From Olavius sp. associated proteobacterium Delta 1 (GTDB lineage Bacteria; Desulfobacterota; Desulfobacteria; Desulfobacterales; JAFDCJ01): a stretch of DNA of 63,850 nt. The stretch covers positions 1-63,850 of the forward strand of contig CACVKW010000501.1 of assembly GCA_902749685.1 (NCBI GenBank), given 5' to 3'. A program made the position numbers and the translations under genes. The notes beneath the pieces were generated by a model. The model saw only the letters and a list, made by a program, of their open reading frames with translations, was not told where the DNA came from and did not search any database. Positions 48,106-57,564 of this stretch are shown here, one piece after another (the stretch's first letter is position 1; every line of letters begins with the position of its first letter).

Positions 48106-50364
48106 ATGCGTCGATTGCTAAAAGTTACAGCTGCAGGTATGGTTGTGGGGACTTTAGGGGTAATAATCACCATAACCCCTTTCGGCAAAGAACTTGAGGA
48201 GAATGCCGGCCTGCACTTATTGTTCAAGATGAGGGGGGTGCGCCGGGCTCCGCCGGATGTGATCGTCATCACCCTCGACAAATCCTCCGCTGATCATTTT
48301 AATCTTCCAACCGCTCCCCGCAAATGGCCGCGCGCTTTGCATGCCGACCTGATCAGCAAGTTGGCCGATAAAAAGCCGGCTGTCATTGCATTAGATTTGA
48401 TTTTCAGCGACCCGGGATTACCCGGGCCCGACAGTGCCCTGGCCGAGGCATTTCGTAAGGCCGGCAACGTGGTTCTGGTGGAATGGCTTAAAACCGATGA
48501 AATTCCTGTCCACGATCAGAGGGGCGATCGTACCGGTACCCTCAAGATCGAAAAAATTATACCACCGATTGATTCTTTCGCATATTCTGCTCTGGCTACA
48601 GCCCCGTTTACTCTGCCTAAGGTGCCGGTCAAGGTAAACAGCTATTGGACCTTTAAGACAGGTGCCGGTGACACACCCTCCCTACCGGTGGTGGTTTTTC
48701 AGGCATACGCCAATTCGGTTTACAAGGAATTGATCAAATTGCTGCAGGGGTACAACCCTGAGCTGACAGCGAAATTGCCGACCAGCCGTGAGAAAGTAAT
48801 TGCTGAAAAGAAAATTAAGGAAGTCATCCAGGCGCTGAAAGATCATTTTGAACGGGATCCGCTGATGCCGCAAACCCTGTTGAAAGGGCTGCGGGAATCG
48901 CAGGTGGCGACGGACAATGCCGACAAAAATGAGATCCTGGTCTCCCTGATCCGGATGTATCAGGATCCCCCAGTGCGATATCTGAATTTTTACGGCCCGC
49001 CCGGTACCATTCAAACGATACCTTACTATCAAATTTTAGAAGAACAAATTGACACATCCGGTGCTGCCGATCGGCATGATTTAAGCGGTAAAGTCGTTTT
49101 TATCGGACTCTCGGAACAATTGCGTCCGGAGGAAAAGGACGGATTCTATACGGCGTTTTCACAGCCCAATGGATTGGATATCAGCGGTGTTGAAATTGCC
49201 GCCAGTGCTTTTGCCAACCTCCTGGAGGATATGCCGGTTGAGCCGCTTGACTATGGTATGCATTTTGTAATTATTGTATTTGGCGGGGTGCTGATCACTA
49301 TCTTGTGTCTGCTGTCGCCGGCCGTTGTTGCCGCAGGCTGGGCCGTCGGATTAAGCCTGGCTTATTTAACTTTTGCTCATTTTCAATTCAAGCATGCCGC
49401 CGTCTGGTACCCGCTCATTATCCCATTATTCTTCCAAATGCCGTTCGCTTTTTTTGCATCGGTAATGTGGAAGTACTTCCAGGCCAACCGGGAGCGGAAC
49501 AATATTCGCACGGCATTCGGATATTACCTGCCGGATAATGTCGTCAACCAGTTGGCCAAGAACATATCCGGTTTCGCGAGCAATCGCCGGGTTGTTTATG
49601 GGACTTGCCTGATGACCGATGCCCAGAAATACACAGCCTTGTCCGAATCCATGGATCCCGACGAACTCAGCAGCTTCATGAATCAATACTATGAGGTCAT
49701 ATTTGAGCCGGTTAAAAAAAATTCCGGAATTGTATCGGATGTCATTGGGGATTCAATGCTGGCCCTTTGGGCGACGGCCCATCCTGATGCGGCTGCCAGA
49801 AATCTCGCCTGCTGTGCGGCTTTGGAGATTGTGCAGGCAGTGGAACAGTTCAATCAGTCTTCAGAGGCCCGGCAGCTTCCCATTCGCATCGGGATTCATT
49901 CCGGCTACATCTCTTTGGGAAACGTCGGTGCCATGGACCATTACGAGTATCGTGCGGTCGGTGACATTGTGAATACCGCATCAAGGATGGAAGGTCTAAA
50001 CAAATACCTGGGAACCCAAATACTGGTTTCCGACGAGGTGTTGGATCAACTCGACGGTTTTTTTAACAGACGGCTTGGCAAATTCGTGTTGGCCGGAAAA
50101 TCAAAGCCTGTGGAAATTTACGAATTGATATGCAAAGTGGAAGCGACCAGTGAGAAGCAAAATAAACTTTGCAGCCTATTCGCCCGCGGGGTTGATGCCT
50201 ATCGAAGGCAGTCCTGGGGGGAGGCCATGGAATTTTTTAGTCATGTTTTGGAAATGGACGATACGGATGGGCCCTCACGGTTTTATCGCACGCTGACTGA
50301 GAAACATCGGGCCGAAACTCCGGAAACAGACTGGGACGGCATCGTATATATAAATAAAAAATAG
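48106..50364 (+). CDS. CHASE2-domain adenylate/guanylate cyclase
   Basis: 752 residues, membrane bound. Helix near 8-27, periplasmic CHASE2 sensor to about 380 (RRAPPDVIVITLDKSS, ALDLIFSDPGLPGPDSAL, GKVVFIGLSE), three or more transmembrane helices near 385-460, then a class III cyclase domain near 490-680 (CLMTDAQKYTALSE with metal Asp, GDSMLALWATAHPDAA with second metal Asp, GIHSGYISLGNVG, EYRAVGDIVNTASRMEGLNK). The short C-terminal tail looks TPR-like (GVDAYRRQSWGEAMEFF). It makes cAMP most likely; the substrate residue is not certain. CHASE2 cyclases commonly sit beside FecR proteins, as here. Confidence 0.92.
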   Translation: MRRLLKVTAAGMVVGTLGVIITITPFGKELEENAGLHLLFKMRGVRRAPPDVIVITLDKSSADHFNLPTAPRKWPRALHADLISKLADKKPAVIALDLIFSDPGLPGPDSALAEAFRKAGNVVLVEWLKTDEIPVHDQRGDRTGTLKIEKIIPPIDSFAYSALATAPFTLPKVPVKVNSYWTFKTGAGDTPSLPVVVFQAYANSVYKELIKLLQGYNPELTAKLPTSREKVIAEKKIKEVIQALKDHFERDPLMPQTLLKGLRESQVATDNADKNEILVSLIRMYQDPPVRYLNFYGPPGTIQTIPYYQILEEQIDTSGAADRHDLSGKVVFIGLSEQLRPEEKDGFYTAFSQPNGLDISGVEIAASAFANLLEDMPVEPLDYGMHFVIIVFGGVLITILCLLSPAVVAAGWAVGLSLAYLTFAHFQFKHAAVWYPLIIPLFFQMPFAFFASVMWKYFQANRERNNIRTAFGYYLPDNVVNQLAKNISGFASNRRVVYGTCLMTDAQKYTALSESMDPDELSSFMNQYYEVIFEPVKKNSGIVSDVIGDSMLALWATAHPDAAARNLACCAALEIVQAVEQFNQSSEARQLPIRIGIHSGYISLGNVGAMDHYEYRAVGDIVNTASRMEGLNKYLGTQILVSDEVLDQLDGFFNRRLGKFVLAGKSKPVEIYELICKVEATSEKQNKLCSLFARGVDAYRRQSWGEAMEFFSHVLEMDDTDGPSRFYRTLTEKHRAETPETDWDGIVYINKK

Positions 50365-50378
50365 CATAATCATTCACG

Positions 50379-50403
50379 GATTCAGGGTTCAGGGCTCATG
50401 GTC
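50379..50403. repeat. GGTTCA-family heptamers
   Basis: GGATTCA GGGTTCA GGGCTCA TGG, three 7-bp units between the cyclase and FecR-TPR genes. Confidence 0.55.
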
Positions 50404-50486
50404 GCATGAACTCTAAACGGGGAACTTTGAGCCAGTGGATGCCTGCAGAACAGCAAGGGTTTTTCCTTCACCCGAAAGGAATTGCA

Positions 50487-53400
50487 ATGAAGCACAACCG
50501 GGCTCTCGTGTATATCGTTGCTATCGGTGTTGCCATTTGGTCGTTTTTCATGAATGCCAGTCCCGCGTACTGCCAATCATGCGAGCAGTGGGTTGCAAAA
50601 ATTGTATCTGTGCAAGGTGCGGTTCAAGCCAGCAAAGCCACAGAAAGAGGCTGGAATCCGGTTCAACTCAATCAAACCTACTGTCCCGAAGATAGAATTC
50701 GAGTGCTGAAAAACAGTCGAGCTGCCATTTCCTTGAGTAACGATACCCTTATCCGTGTCGATCAAAATACAACCATTACCTTCACCGCTGAAGAGAAAGA
50801 AAAAACATCTCTAATCAATCTCATCAGAGGCGTGGCGCATTTCTTCAGCCGCTTTCCGAAAAAATTTAGAGTCTCGACTCCTTTTGTAAATGCGGCTGTG
50901 GAAGGCACTGAATTTTACCTGCGGGTTGAAGACGATCAGACCTTTTTGTCCATTTTTGAAGGGCGGGTGGCCGTTGCCAATGCTGCCGGAAGCTTGGCAG
51001 TGGCCACTGGACAATCGGCAGTCGCGGAGGCAGGAAAAGCGCCTGTGCTGCAGGTCGTCGTTAATCCCAGGGATGCGGTTCAGTGGGCCCTGTATTATCC
51101 GCCCATCATCGATTGGCGCCCGATCGATATTGCCGGCGGCAAGGAAACCGATTGGCGGGGGATGGCTCGCAAATCGATTGAATATTACTGGCAAGGCGAT
51201 ATGGTCGGGGCTTTTTCCGCCCTGGGAAAAGCCCCTGAAGAAATTCGCGATCCGCGCTTTTATTTATATCGGGCGGCGTTGTTTCTTACCGTAGGGCGGA
51301 TTGGTGCTGCGCAAACAGATATTACCAAGGCACTCAGCCTAAATCCTTCAAACAGTTACGCAGTTGCGCTGCAGTCGATCATTGCTGTGGTTCATAATGA
51401 AAGGGACCGCGCGCTTGAACTGGCCAACCGGGCGGTTAAACTGGCTCCCCAATCATCGACCGCCCTGGTTGCACTTTCCTATGCTCGGCAGGCGCACTTT
51501 GATATTCAGGGTGCCCTGGACAGCCTTAAAAACGCCGTGGAACTGGGTCCAGAAAATGCATTGGCCTGGTCAAGATTGGCCGAACTTTATTTGTCGGTGG
51601 GTGAACTCACGAAAGCAGCCAGGGCATCCAGACAGGCCGTTGCCTTGAATCCAGCTCTTGCCCGTACACAGACGGTGCTGGGATTTACCCTGATCGACCG
51701 GGTTAAGATCAAAGCGGCCAAGGAGACTTTCAACAAGGCCATCGAAATGGATTCGGCCGCACCGCTGCCCCGGCTGGGGCTTGGTCTGGCAAAGATCCGT
51801 GGCGGTGACTTAAAGGAGGGGCGCGCTGAAATTGAAATCGCCGCCAGTCTTGATCCCAACAACTCCCTGATTCGCAGCTATCTGGGCAAAGCTTACCATG
51901 AGGAAAAGCGCGATAAACTGGCTGAAGCCCAGTACCAAATCGCCAAAAAATTAGATCCGCTGGATCCGACCGCCTGGTTTTACGACGCCATCCGCAAACA
52001 GACAATCAACCGCCCGGTCGAGGCCCTGCAGGATATGCAAAAATCCATTGAATTAAACGACAATCGGGCTGTCTATCGATCGCGTTTGCTACTCGATCAA
52101 GATCTGGCGGCCCGCAGTGCCAGCCTGGGACGAATATACAACGATCTTGGGTTCCAGCAGCTGGGTCTGGTCGAGGGGTGGAAGTCCGTCAATACCGCTC
52201 CGGCAAATCATTCTGCCCATAGGTTGCTGGCCGACTTATACGCTGCATTACCGCGGCATGAAATTGCCAGAGTAAGCGAACTCCTACAGTCTCAGTTGCT
52301 TCAGCCTATAAACATCACCCCGGTTCAGCCTCAACTGGCGGAGAGCAATCTGTTCATCTTGGAGGGCGCGGGGCCATCGGATCTTTCTTTAAATGAGTTT
52401 AATCCGCTCTTCTTAAGAAATCGGTTCGCATTGCAGGCAAACGGTATATTAGGCGAAAATGACACGTGGGGCGATGATCTCATTCAGAGTACGGTTTGGG
52501 GAAAACTATCTTACAGTCTCGGTCAGTTTCATTATGAAACCGATGGATTTAGGGATAACAACGATCTGAATAAAGATATTTTGAATGCGTATGCCCAGAT
52601 AAATCCCTTACCCCAAACGAGCTTTTTGACCGAATATCGATACGATGACACGAAAAAAGGGGACCTTCCGTTGAGATTTGATTCTGATAATTTTTCTCCC
52701 GCCTTTCGGCAGGACAGCATCTCCAGATCCTTTCGTTTAGGCCTGCGTCAATCCTTAGCATCTAATTCTGACATCATTGCGACGTTTATTTATAAGGATA
52801 TTGATGGTTCCACGAAGGAGTCTGCATCAACACCGTTCTTTGCGGTTGATGTCGATATTTCAGAGGACGAAGATGGTTATATGACGGAAGCGCAGTATTT
52901 GTATCACTCACACCGTTTGAATCTGACCCTCGGCGGCGGCCATTTCAACTCAGATCGAAAAATTGTAGTCGACTCGACAACTGTAATCCCGTCCCTGCCA
53001 CCGATTGCTTCATCAACCAAGCAAAAAGCAGATATAAGATATACGAATCCCTATATCTATTCTCAAATCAATTATCCGATAAAATTTACCTGGACAATTG
53101 GTGCGAGTATTGATTTTTTCGAGGACGAGGTTGTGGATAAAAACCAGTTCAATCCAAAATTTGGACTTATCTGGAATCCCTTTTCTAGCACTTTAGTTCG
53201 TGGAGCTGTGTTCAGGGTTTTGAAACGATCATTGTTTTCGGACCAGACAATTGAGCCCACCCAGGTGGCTGGGTTCAATCAATTTTATGACGACGGGAAT
53301 GGTACCGATGCATGGCTGTACGGTGGTGCCATTAGCCAAAAAATCACCAGGAATTTAACCGGTGGGTTAGAATTTTTATGGCGCGATTTGGATGTGCCGT

Positions 53401-53879
53401 ATCAGACACTGACATTGCAGGAAGAACATGCCGATTGGACAGAAGGCTTCGGTCGAGTCTACCTTTACTTTACTCCGTACAATTGGTTGGCGTTGAAAGC
53501 AGAATATCAATATGAGCGTTTTGATCGGGATCTTGACTTTGTCGGTCCAGAGGAAATAGACAACTTAAAGACCCACCGATTGCCATTCGGTGTAAATGTT
53601 TTCCTTCCCTCAGGTTTTTTTGGCGGGTTGCAAGCCACCTATTTAAATCAGAAAGGAGATTTTGGGGATCCCCGTTTTGGAAGTACGACAGAGGACAGCG
53701 ATAATTTTTGGGTGGCGGATGCCTCTGTCGGTTATCGCATGCCCAAACGCTATGGCCTCGTTAGCATAGGGGTCAAAAATCTGTTCGATGAAAATTTCAA
53801 TTTCCAAGACACTGATCCCGCCACCCCGAGTATCTACCCGGAGCGCTTCGTTTTCGGCAAGGTAACACTTTCGTTTTAG
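50487..53879 (+). CDS. FecR-TPR-outer-membrane-barrel fusion protein
   Basis: 1130 residues. Signal peptide 1-29 (VYIVAIGVAIWSFFMNASPAYC), FecR domain about 40-180 (KNSRAAISLSNDTLIRVDQNTT, GRVAVANAAGSLAVATGQSAVAEAG), a string of TPRs near 220-600 (ALSLNPSNSYAVAL, AVALNPALARTQTVLGF), and a C-terminal half of amphipathic beta strands ending in FGKVTLSF, a barrel-type end. No TonB plug is seen. GAAAGGAAT lies before ATG 50487; an upstream in-frame ATG at 50406 would put 27 non-signal residues in front. It follows the CHASE2 cyclase by about 120 bp, perhaps one unit, and might pass outer-membrane or periplasmic load signals to the cyclase; that link is speculative. Confidence 0.85.
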   Translation: MKHNRALVYIVAIGVAIWSFFMNASPAYCQSCEQWVAKIVSVQGAVQASKATERGWNPVQLNQTYCPEDRIRVLKNSRAAISLSNDTLIRVDQNTTITFTAEEKEKTSLINLIRGVAHFFSRFPKKFRVSTPFVNAAVEGTEFYLRVEDDQTFLSIFEGRVAVANAAGSLAVATGQSAVAEAGKAPVLQVVVNPRDAVQWALYYPPIIDWRPIDIAGGKETDWRGMARKSIEYYWQGDMVGAFSALGKAPEEIRDPRFYLYRAALFLTVGRIGAAQTDITKALSLNPSNSYAVALQSIIAVVHNERDRALELANRAVKLAPQSSTALVALSYARQAHFDIQGALDSLKNAVELGPENALAWSRLAELYLSVGELTKAARASRQAVALNPALARTQTVLGFTLIDRVKIKAAKETFNKAIEMDSAAPLPRLGLGLAKIRGGDLKEGRAEIEIAASLDPNNSLIRSYLGKAYHEEKRDKLAEAQYQIAKKLDPLDPTAWFYDAIRKQTINRPVEALQDMQKSIELNDNRAVYRSRLLLDQDLAARSASLGRIYNDLGFQQLGLVEGWKSVNTAPANHSAHRLLADLYAALPRHEIARVSELLQSQLLQPINITPVQPQLAESNLFILEGAGPSDLSLNEFNPLFLRNRFALQANGILGENDTWGDDLIQSTVWGKLSYSLGQFHYETDGFRDNNDLNKDILNAYAQINPLPQTSFLTEYRYDDTKKGDLPLRFDSDNFSPAFRQDSISRSFRLGLRQSLASNSDIIATFIYKDIDGSTKESASTPFFAVDVDISEDEDGYMTEAQYLYHSHRLNLTLGGGHFNSDRKIVVDSTTVIPSLPPIASSTKQKADIRYTNPYIYSQINYPIKFTWTIGASIDFFEDEVVDKNQFNPKFGLIWNPFSSTLVRGAVFRVLKRSLFSDQTIEPTQVAGFNQFYDDGNGTDAWLYGGAISQKITRNLTGGLEFLWRDLDVPYQTLTLQEEHADWTEGFGRVYLYFTPYNWLALKAEYQYERFDRDLDFVGPEEIDNLKTHRLPFGVNVFLPSGFFGGLQATYLNQKGDFGDPRFGSTTEDSDNFWVADASVGYRMPKRYGLVSIGVKNLFDENFNFQDTDPATPSIYPERFVFGKVTLSF

Positions 53880-54019
53880 CCCTGTTTGGAGGAAATGAAA
53901 GTAATTCCAGTACTTAAAAATGGGGAGGTGATAAATTTGGCTGGCTAGTTTGGTTGTTTGGACCCAATGTCAGTTCGAATAAGAAACTAATGCAAATCTA
54001 TGGAAAGGAGAATCTAATC

Positions 54020-54322
54020 ATGAGTTATGAAGATGTCCAAAAACAAATTGAGCAATGTGCCGAGAAGGGGGCCAGGTTTCTTTTAGCCTTTGATGAAAAT
54101 GGAGACGCCATGGATGCGATAGCCGTCGGGGACTGCACTGAATTTGCCAGCGGAAATACTCAGTGCGTACCCATCGATTTTTTAGCTAGACTGCGAGATG
54201 AAAGGCATGAGTCATGCATAGAAATAAAAACTACCACAATAATCTATGCCCATTCACCTGAAAAAAAATCGTGTTATATCCCAATGGTAACCGGTGGCTA
54301 TATTTGTATTTGTTGCCCCTAG
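54020..54322 (+). CDS. Small Cys-rich hypothetical protein
   Basis: 100 residues from ATG 54020, with AAAGGAG 9 nt upstream. It has no signal peptide, ends in GGYICICCP, and has Cys at about 12, 39, 49, 66, 86, 96, 98 and 99. The clean frame and good ribosome site support a real gene. I do not recognise the family; metal or thiol chemistry is a guess. A strong terminator follows. Confidence 0.65.
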   Translation: MSYEDVQKQIEQCAEKGARFLLAFDENGDAMDAIAVGDCTEFASGNTQCVPIDFLARLRDERHESCIEIKTTTIIYAHSPEKKSCYIPMVTGGYICICCP

Positions 54323-54372
54323 TTCTTGCCTGCTGATGGATTCGAGCTGAGAATCTTAGCACTGCCTTCGGC

Positions 54373-54410
54373 TGGACGGGCAGAGATTCGGTCTGCCCGT
54401 CCATTTCTTT
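54373..54410 (+). terminator. Rho-independent terminator
   Basis: TGGACGGGCAGA (54373-54384) pairs perfectly with TCTGCCCGTCCA (54392-54403), loop GATTCGG, then TTTCTTT. Confidence 0.88.
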
Positions 54411-54451
54411 CCGCTAAAAAAAGATAAGGCAATGTTTATTCAGCCCATGAG

Positions 54452-54570
54452 ATTCTGAAAATTAGCCCGACATATCAATATCGACCTCATCATTCTGAGA
54501 AGACACCCACGACTGGAAAAATGTGTATGGGCCGCAACACCATTTAATTCCCACCTGATCCTCGTTTGTT
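54452..54570 (+). pseudogene. Decayed 3' part of a UspA gene
   Basis: The stretch AAATTAGCCCGACAT-(A)-TCAATATCGACCTCATCATTCT and later GGAAAAATG ... ATGGGCCGCAA-C-ACCAT ... ATCCTCGT aligns in order with the UspA gene at about 55185-55290 (AAATTAGCGCGGCAT, GACCTCATCATTTTA, GGAAAAAAA, ATGGGCCGCATCA, ACCATCCTCGA). It encodes LARHINIDLIILRRH then is broken by a stop and frameshift. It lies about 700 bp upstream of the intact gene, so it looks like a dead tandem duplicate. Confidence 0.75.
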
Positions 54571-54911
54571 AATGAGGCTTTTTTTCTAATCTCGCCAGGT
54601 ATTTATGCCAATCAAAATTCAATTGGAAGGGTAGGGTGTTATTTTAGAAAACGAAAAAAAATAAAGTGTAAGCCAAGTTTACATAAACCATTTGAATTCG
54701 TGAACCAACTTTACATTAGATATCGCATTAACCTTATGACTAGGCGTATCCAAGTGCCGTGGTTGAAACAAAATATTAAAATAATAACAGAGTATTATAT
54801 TGGGCAGTGGGCCAAACCCTCATTCTATTTCGAATCAGGCACGAAATTTGCGTATTGGATTTTCAGGAAAGTGTTACAGAAAACCAACCATCAAACAGAA
54901 AGGGGGGAACG

Positions 54912-55331
54912 ATGTTTAAACGAATTCTCGTTGCATTAAAGTTCACCCCGGCCAGCCAAACTGCCCTGGAAAAAGGCGTTGAAATCGCCCGCGAGCATGG
55001 GGCGGAACTGCACATTTTCCATGCCCTGGATTTTCGGCTCCAGGAACTGGACGCACGCGACCCCAGACGGGTGGAGATAAGCCGGGCGACCGAGCAACGG
55101 TTTGAAACTGAAGTGAAACCGCTCCTGAATGGTTCCAATAACGCGACATTCGGGTGTCAGCCGGCGGATCCGGCCATGGGAATCTGCAAATTAGCGCGGC
55201 ATAACAACTATGACCTCATCATTTTAGGAAGCCACCAACAACCGGAAAAAAAGCCGATGGGCCGCATCAATTATGTGGGAAATACCATCCTCGAAAAAGC
55301 GCCGTGTCCGGTAATGCTCGTGCCGTCATGA
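54912..55331 (+). CDS. Universal stress protein (UspA family)
   Basis: 139 residues, single Usp domain: FKRILVALKFTPASQTALEKGVEIAREHG at the start, ALDFRLQEL in the middle, then the ATP-binding loop style GxxxxxP at ILGSHQQPEKKPMGRINYVGNTILEKAPCPVMLV, where the usual G-2x-G-9x-G(S/T) is weakly kept. A small ATP-binding stress or signalling protein. GGGGGGAACG lies before ATG 54912. It overlaps the convergent methyltransferase gene by 6 bp. Confidence 0.88.
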   Translation: MFKRILVALKFTPASQTALEKGVEIAREHGAELHIFHALDFRLQELDARDPRRVEISRATEQRFETEVKPLLNGSNNATFGCQPADPAMGICKLARHNNYDLIILGSHQQPEKKPMGRINYVGNTILEKAPCPVMLVPS

Positions 55332-56045
55332 GCTTTTTTGCTTGCGCAAATACAAGACGATGCTTTTGCCCAGAACCGGGTTCAGCAGATTATCCAACAG
55401 GCGGGTGGATGGGGGCTGCTTCATAATATCCCAGGTCAAAAAACGGTGATACAGGTTGACCGGCAGGCAATCTTTGCGGTCCGGGCCTACCAGGCATTTG
55501 AGCCACCAGAACGGCGTATGCAGACTGTGAGCATAATGGCGGTCCCATTGTTTGACGCCGGCGTTTTGTAGCTCTGTGACAAGTTGTGACTGTTTAAAAA
55601 TCCGAAGATGTCCTCCTTCGGCTGCGTGATAATCAGTCGAAAGCATCCAACAGATGCGTTCCGGCCAGTAGCGGGGGACGCTGACCACCAGATTGCGATC
55701 CGGTTTCAATACTCTGATGATTTCATGGATGGCCTGCAAATAATTATCGATATGTTCCAGAACTTCCGAGCAAATAACCAGATCGAAATAATCATCTTGA
55801 AATGGCAGGCCGGTCACATCCGCTGCTGCAAGGCTCCACACACCACCTCCGTGTTCACCCAGCCGGTCGTGCAGTTTGAGCCGCTCGGCGGCCTCGGTCA
55901 AATCGTCGTATTTGAGGTCGGCTCCGACGGTGATAACATTTGGAAGCCTGTACGCAGCACAGGTGTGGCGGCCGGACCCGCATCCGATGTCAAGGATTTT
56001 AAATCCGGGTTTGATCGCCAGCCGGTCAAAATCGACGGTAATCAT
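55326..56045 (-). CDS. Class I SAM methyltransferase, glycosylation-associated
   Basis: 239 residues from ATG 56045. Motif I LDIGCGSGRHTCAAYRLP near 18-35, GADLKYDD, ADVTGLPFQDDYFDLVICSEVLEHI near 80-104 (UbiE/BioC style) and IRVLKPDRNLVVSVPRYW. The C-terminal part (WDRHYAHSLHTPFWWLKCL) is extra, of unknown role. It overlaps the glycosyltransferase end by 20 bp, so the two are cotranslated and likely act on one glycan or lipid. A much longer in-frame start at 56381 is inside the glycosyltransferase and has no support. Confidence 0.85.
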   Translation of the reverse strand: MITVDFDRLAIKPGFKILDIGCGSGRHTCAAYRLPNVITVGADLKYDDLTEAAERLKLHDRLGEHGGGVWSLAAADVTGLPFQDDYFDLVICSEVLEHIDNYLQAIHEIIRVLKPDRNLVVSVPRYWPERICWMLSTDYHAAEGGHLRIFKQSQLVTELQNAGVKQWDRHYAHSLHTPFWWLKCLVGPDRKDCLPVNLYHRFLTWDIMKQPPSTRLLDNLLNPVLGKSIVLYLRKQKSS

Positions 56046-57285
56046 CGATAACCTCCCGGTAAGCCGCAACGCTCTTCTCAGCGGCTCTGAACCAGGTAAA
56101 ATGTTTCTGAACCCGCTGATAGCCGGCCAGGCCCAGATCGCCGGCCCGCTCCGGATTGCCAAGAATTTCCCGCATGGCCCGGGCCAACGCCCGGTGATCG
56201 GCCGGCGGTACCAAAATACCGGCATCTCCCACCACTTCGGGCAGAGCACCCCCGGTGGTGCTGACGACGGGAACAGCGCAGGCCATGGCCTCACCCACCG
56301 GCAAGCCGAATCCTTCATAAACGGACGGAACGACCGCCACCGTCGCCCGGGCGTATTGGCGAACAAACTCTCCATTGTCAATCCGGCCGGTAAAATTAAT
56401 GAGGTGACCGATGTCTAACTTTCTGATCAGGTTAACAATGCTGCCGTTTTTTTTCGGAGCCCCGATCACGGTTACTTCGATTTTCCGGGTTTTCGCCAGT
56501 TCGGCCACGGCCTGGAAAAGAAAAAAGAGGCCCTTTAACGGCGTATCGGCACTGTTGGTGACGATGATGCGGTTGTTTTTTCTTTCGATTTCAGGAATGG
56601 GATAAAACAGGTCTGTATTGATACCGTTAGGCACGATTCGGAAATGACCGGGTCGGATGTTAAAATCTCGACAAATGTCATCTCTGGCTGATCTGGACAC
56701 GGTGATGATACGGGCCAGGGAGCGGGACACCCGCTTTTGCATTCCGATAAATGAGTGCCAGCGCCACTGTTTCATTTTCTTTAAAGGGGCAGACTCTGCC
56801 TGGATGGCTATTTTGCGATCTATGGTAATCGGATGATGAATCGTGGCGATCGTCGGTACTTTTTTATTAATGGCCCAAAGTCCGTAAGAAAGGCTTTGAT
56901 TGTCGTGCACTATATCAAAGGCCGGTAACCTGGAGCGCAAAAACCGATAGGCTCTCAGCCCGAAGGTGAAGGGCTCGGGAAAACCCATGGTGGAAACCCC
57001 GATCCACTCAATAAGATTAACCGGATCCACCAGTTCATTCAGTTTTGGAACCCTAAACGGATCCGCCGGATTGTACAGATCCAGCCCCGGCAGCTGATAC
57101 AGCGGGATATCGTCATCCAACTGCGGGTCCGGCGGACCTGAAATTACTTCAACATTGTGGCCGAGATCTTTGAGGGCGCGGCTTAAATTTTTTAAATAGA
57201 CCCCCTGTCCACCGCAGTGGGGGTTGCTGCGGTAGCTTAACAGGCAGATATTTAATGGCGCTTGAGGATTCATAGGTGCCTTCAA
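56026..57285 (-). CDS. Family 4-type glycosyltransferase
   Basis: 419 residues, GT-B fold, retaining. N-terminal LLSYRSNPHCGGQGVYLKNLSRAL, HDNQSLSYGLWA, the middle RIVPNGINTDLFYP, NSADTPLKGLFFLFQAVAEL (nucleotide-sugar loop), VTVIGAPKKNGS, PSVYEGFGLPVGEAMACAVPVVS with the EGFGLPxxE motif near 325-335, and TTGGALPEVVGDAG. The sugar donor cannot be told from sequence. First gene of a two-gene unit with the methyltransferase. Confidence 0.93.
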   Translation of the reverse strand: MKAPMNPQAPLNICLLSYRSNPHCGGQGVYLKNLSRALKDLGHNVEVISGPPDPQLDDDIPLYQLPGLDLYNPADPFRVPKLNELVDPVNLIEWIGVSTMGFPEPFTFGLRAYRFLRSRLPAFDIVHDNQSLSYGLWAINKKVPTIATIHHPITIDRKIAIQAESAPLKKMKQWRWHSFIGMQKRVSRSLARIITVSRSARDDICRDFNIRPGHFRIVPNGINTDLFYPIPEIERKNNRIIVTNSADTPLKGLFFLFQAVAELAKTRKIEVTVIGAPKKNGSIVNLIRKLDIGHLINFTGRIDNGEFVRQYARATVAVVPSVYEGFGLPVGEAMACAVPVVSTTGGALPEVVGDAGILVPPADHRALARAMREILGNPERAGDLGLAGYQRVQKHFTWFRAAEKSVAAYREVIDDYRRF

Positions 57286-57564
57286 TTACAAGGTCTTTGT
57301 TAGCTTCGTCAAGAGATATTTCAGATAATCCGGCCCTGGTATTCGGTTGCGAATTGACTATTGAATATTCAATAATCAATCGAAAATTATCAATCATTCA
57401 TTTTATTCCGAATCCGACTAAAGTTCTCGCCTGATCTGACGATATCAAACATATAGGTTTTCAGAACCGGCTGCTATTTATGGGAATTGGATTGAGAAGA
57501 GACTGTCGCTTGGGTTAAATGCAACCTGAGTAAATTTTGTTAGAAATATCCCGGACTCTATTGC
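57286..57564. repeat. Intergenic TTGACTA/TTGAATA heptamers with inverted copies
   Basis: TTGACTA TTGAATA at 57355-57368 is followed by its inverse style (TTCAATAATCAATCG, AAAATTATCAATCA), giving an imperfect palindrome to about 57395. The gap is a divergent promoter region for the glycosyltransferase and HD-GYP genes. Confidence 0.5.

Noticed and set aside
53894..53947. 17-codon leader peptide after GGAGG (ATG near 53895)
   Set aside because: Spacing to GGAGG is only 2 nt and the peptide has no attenuation-like composition.
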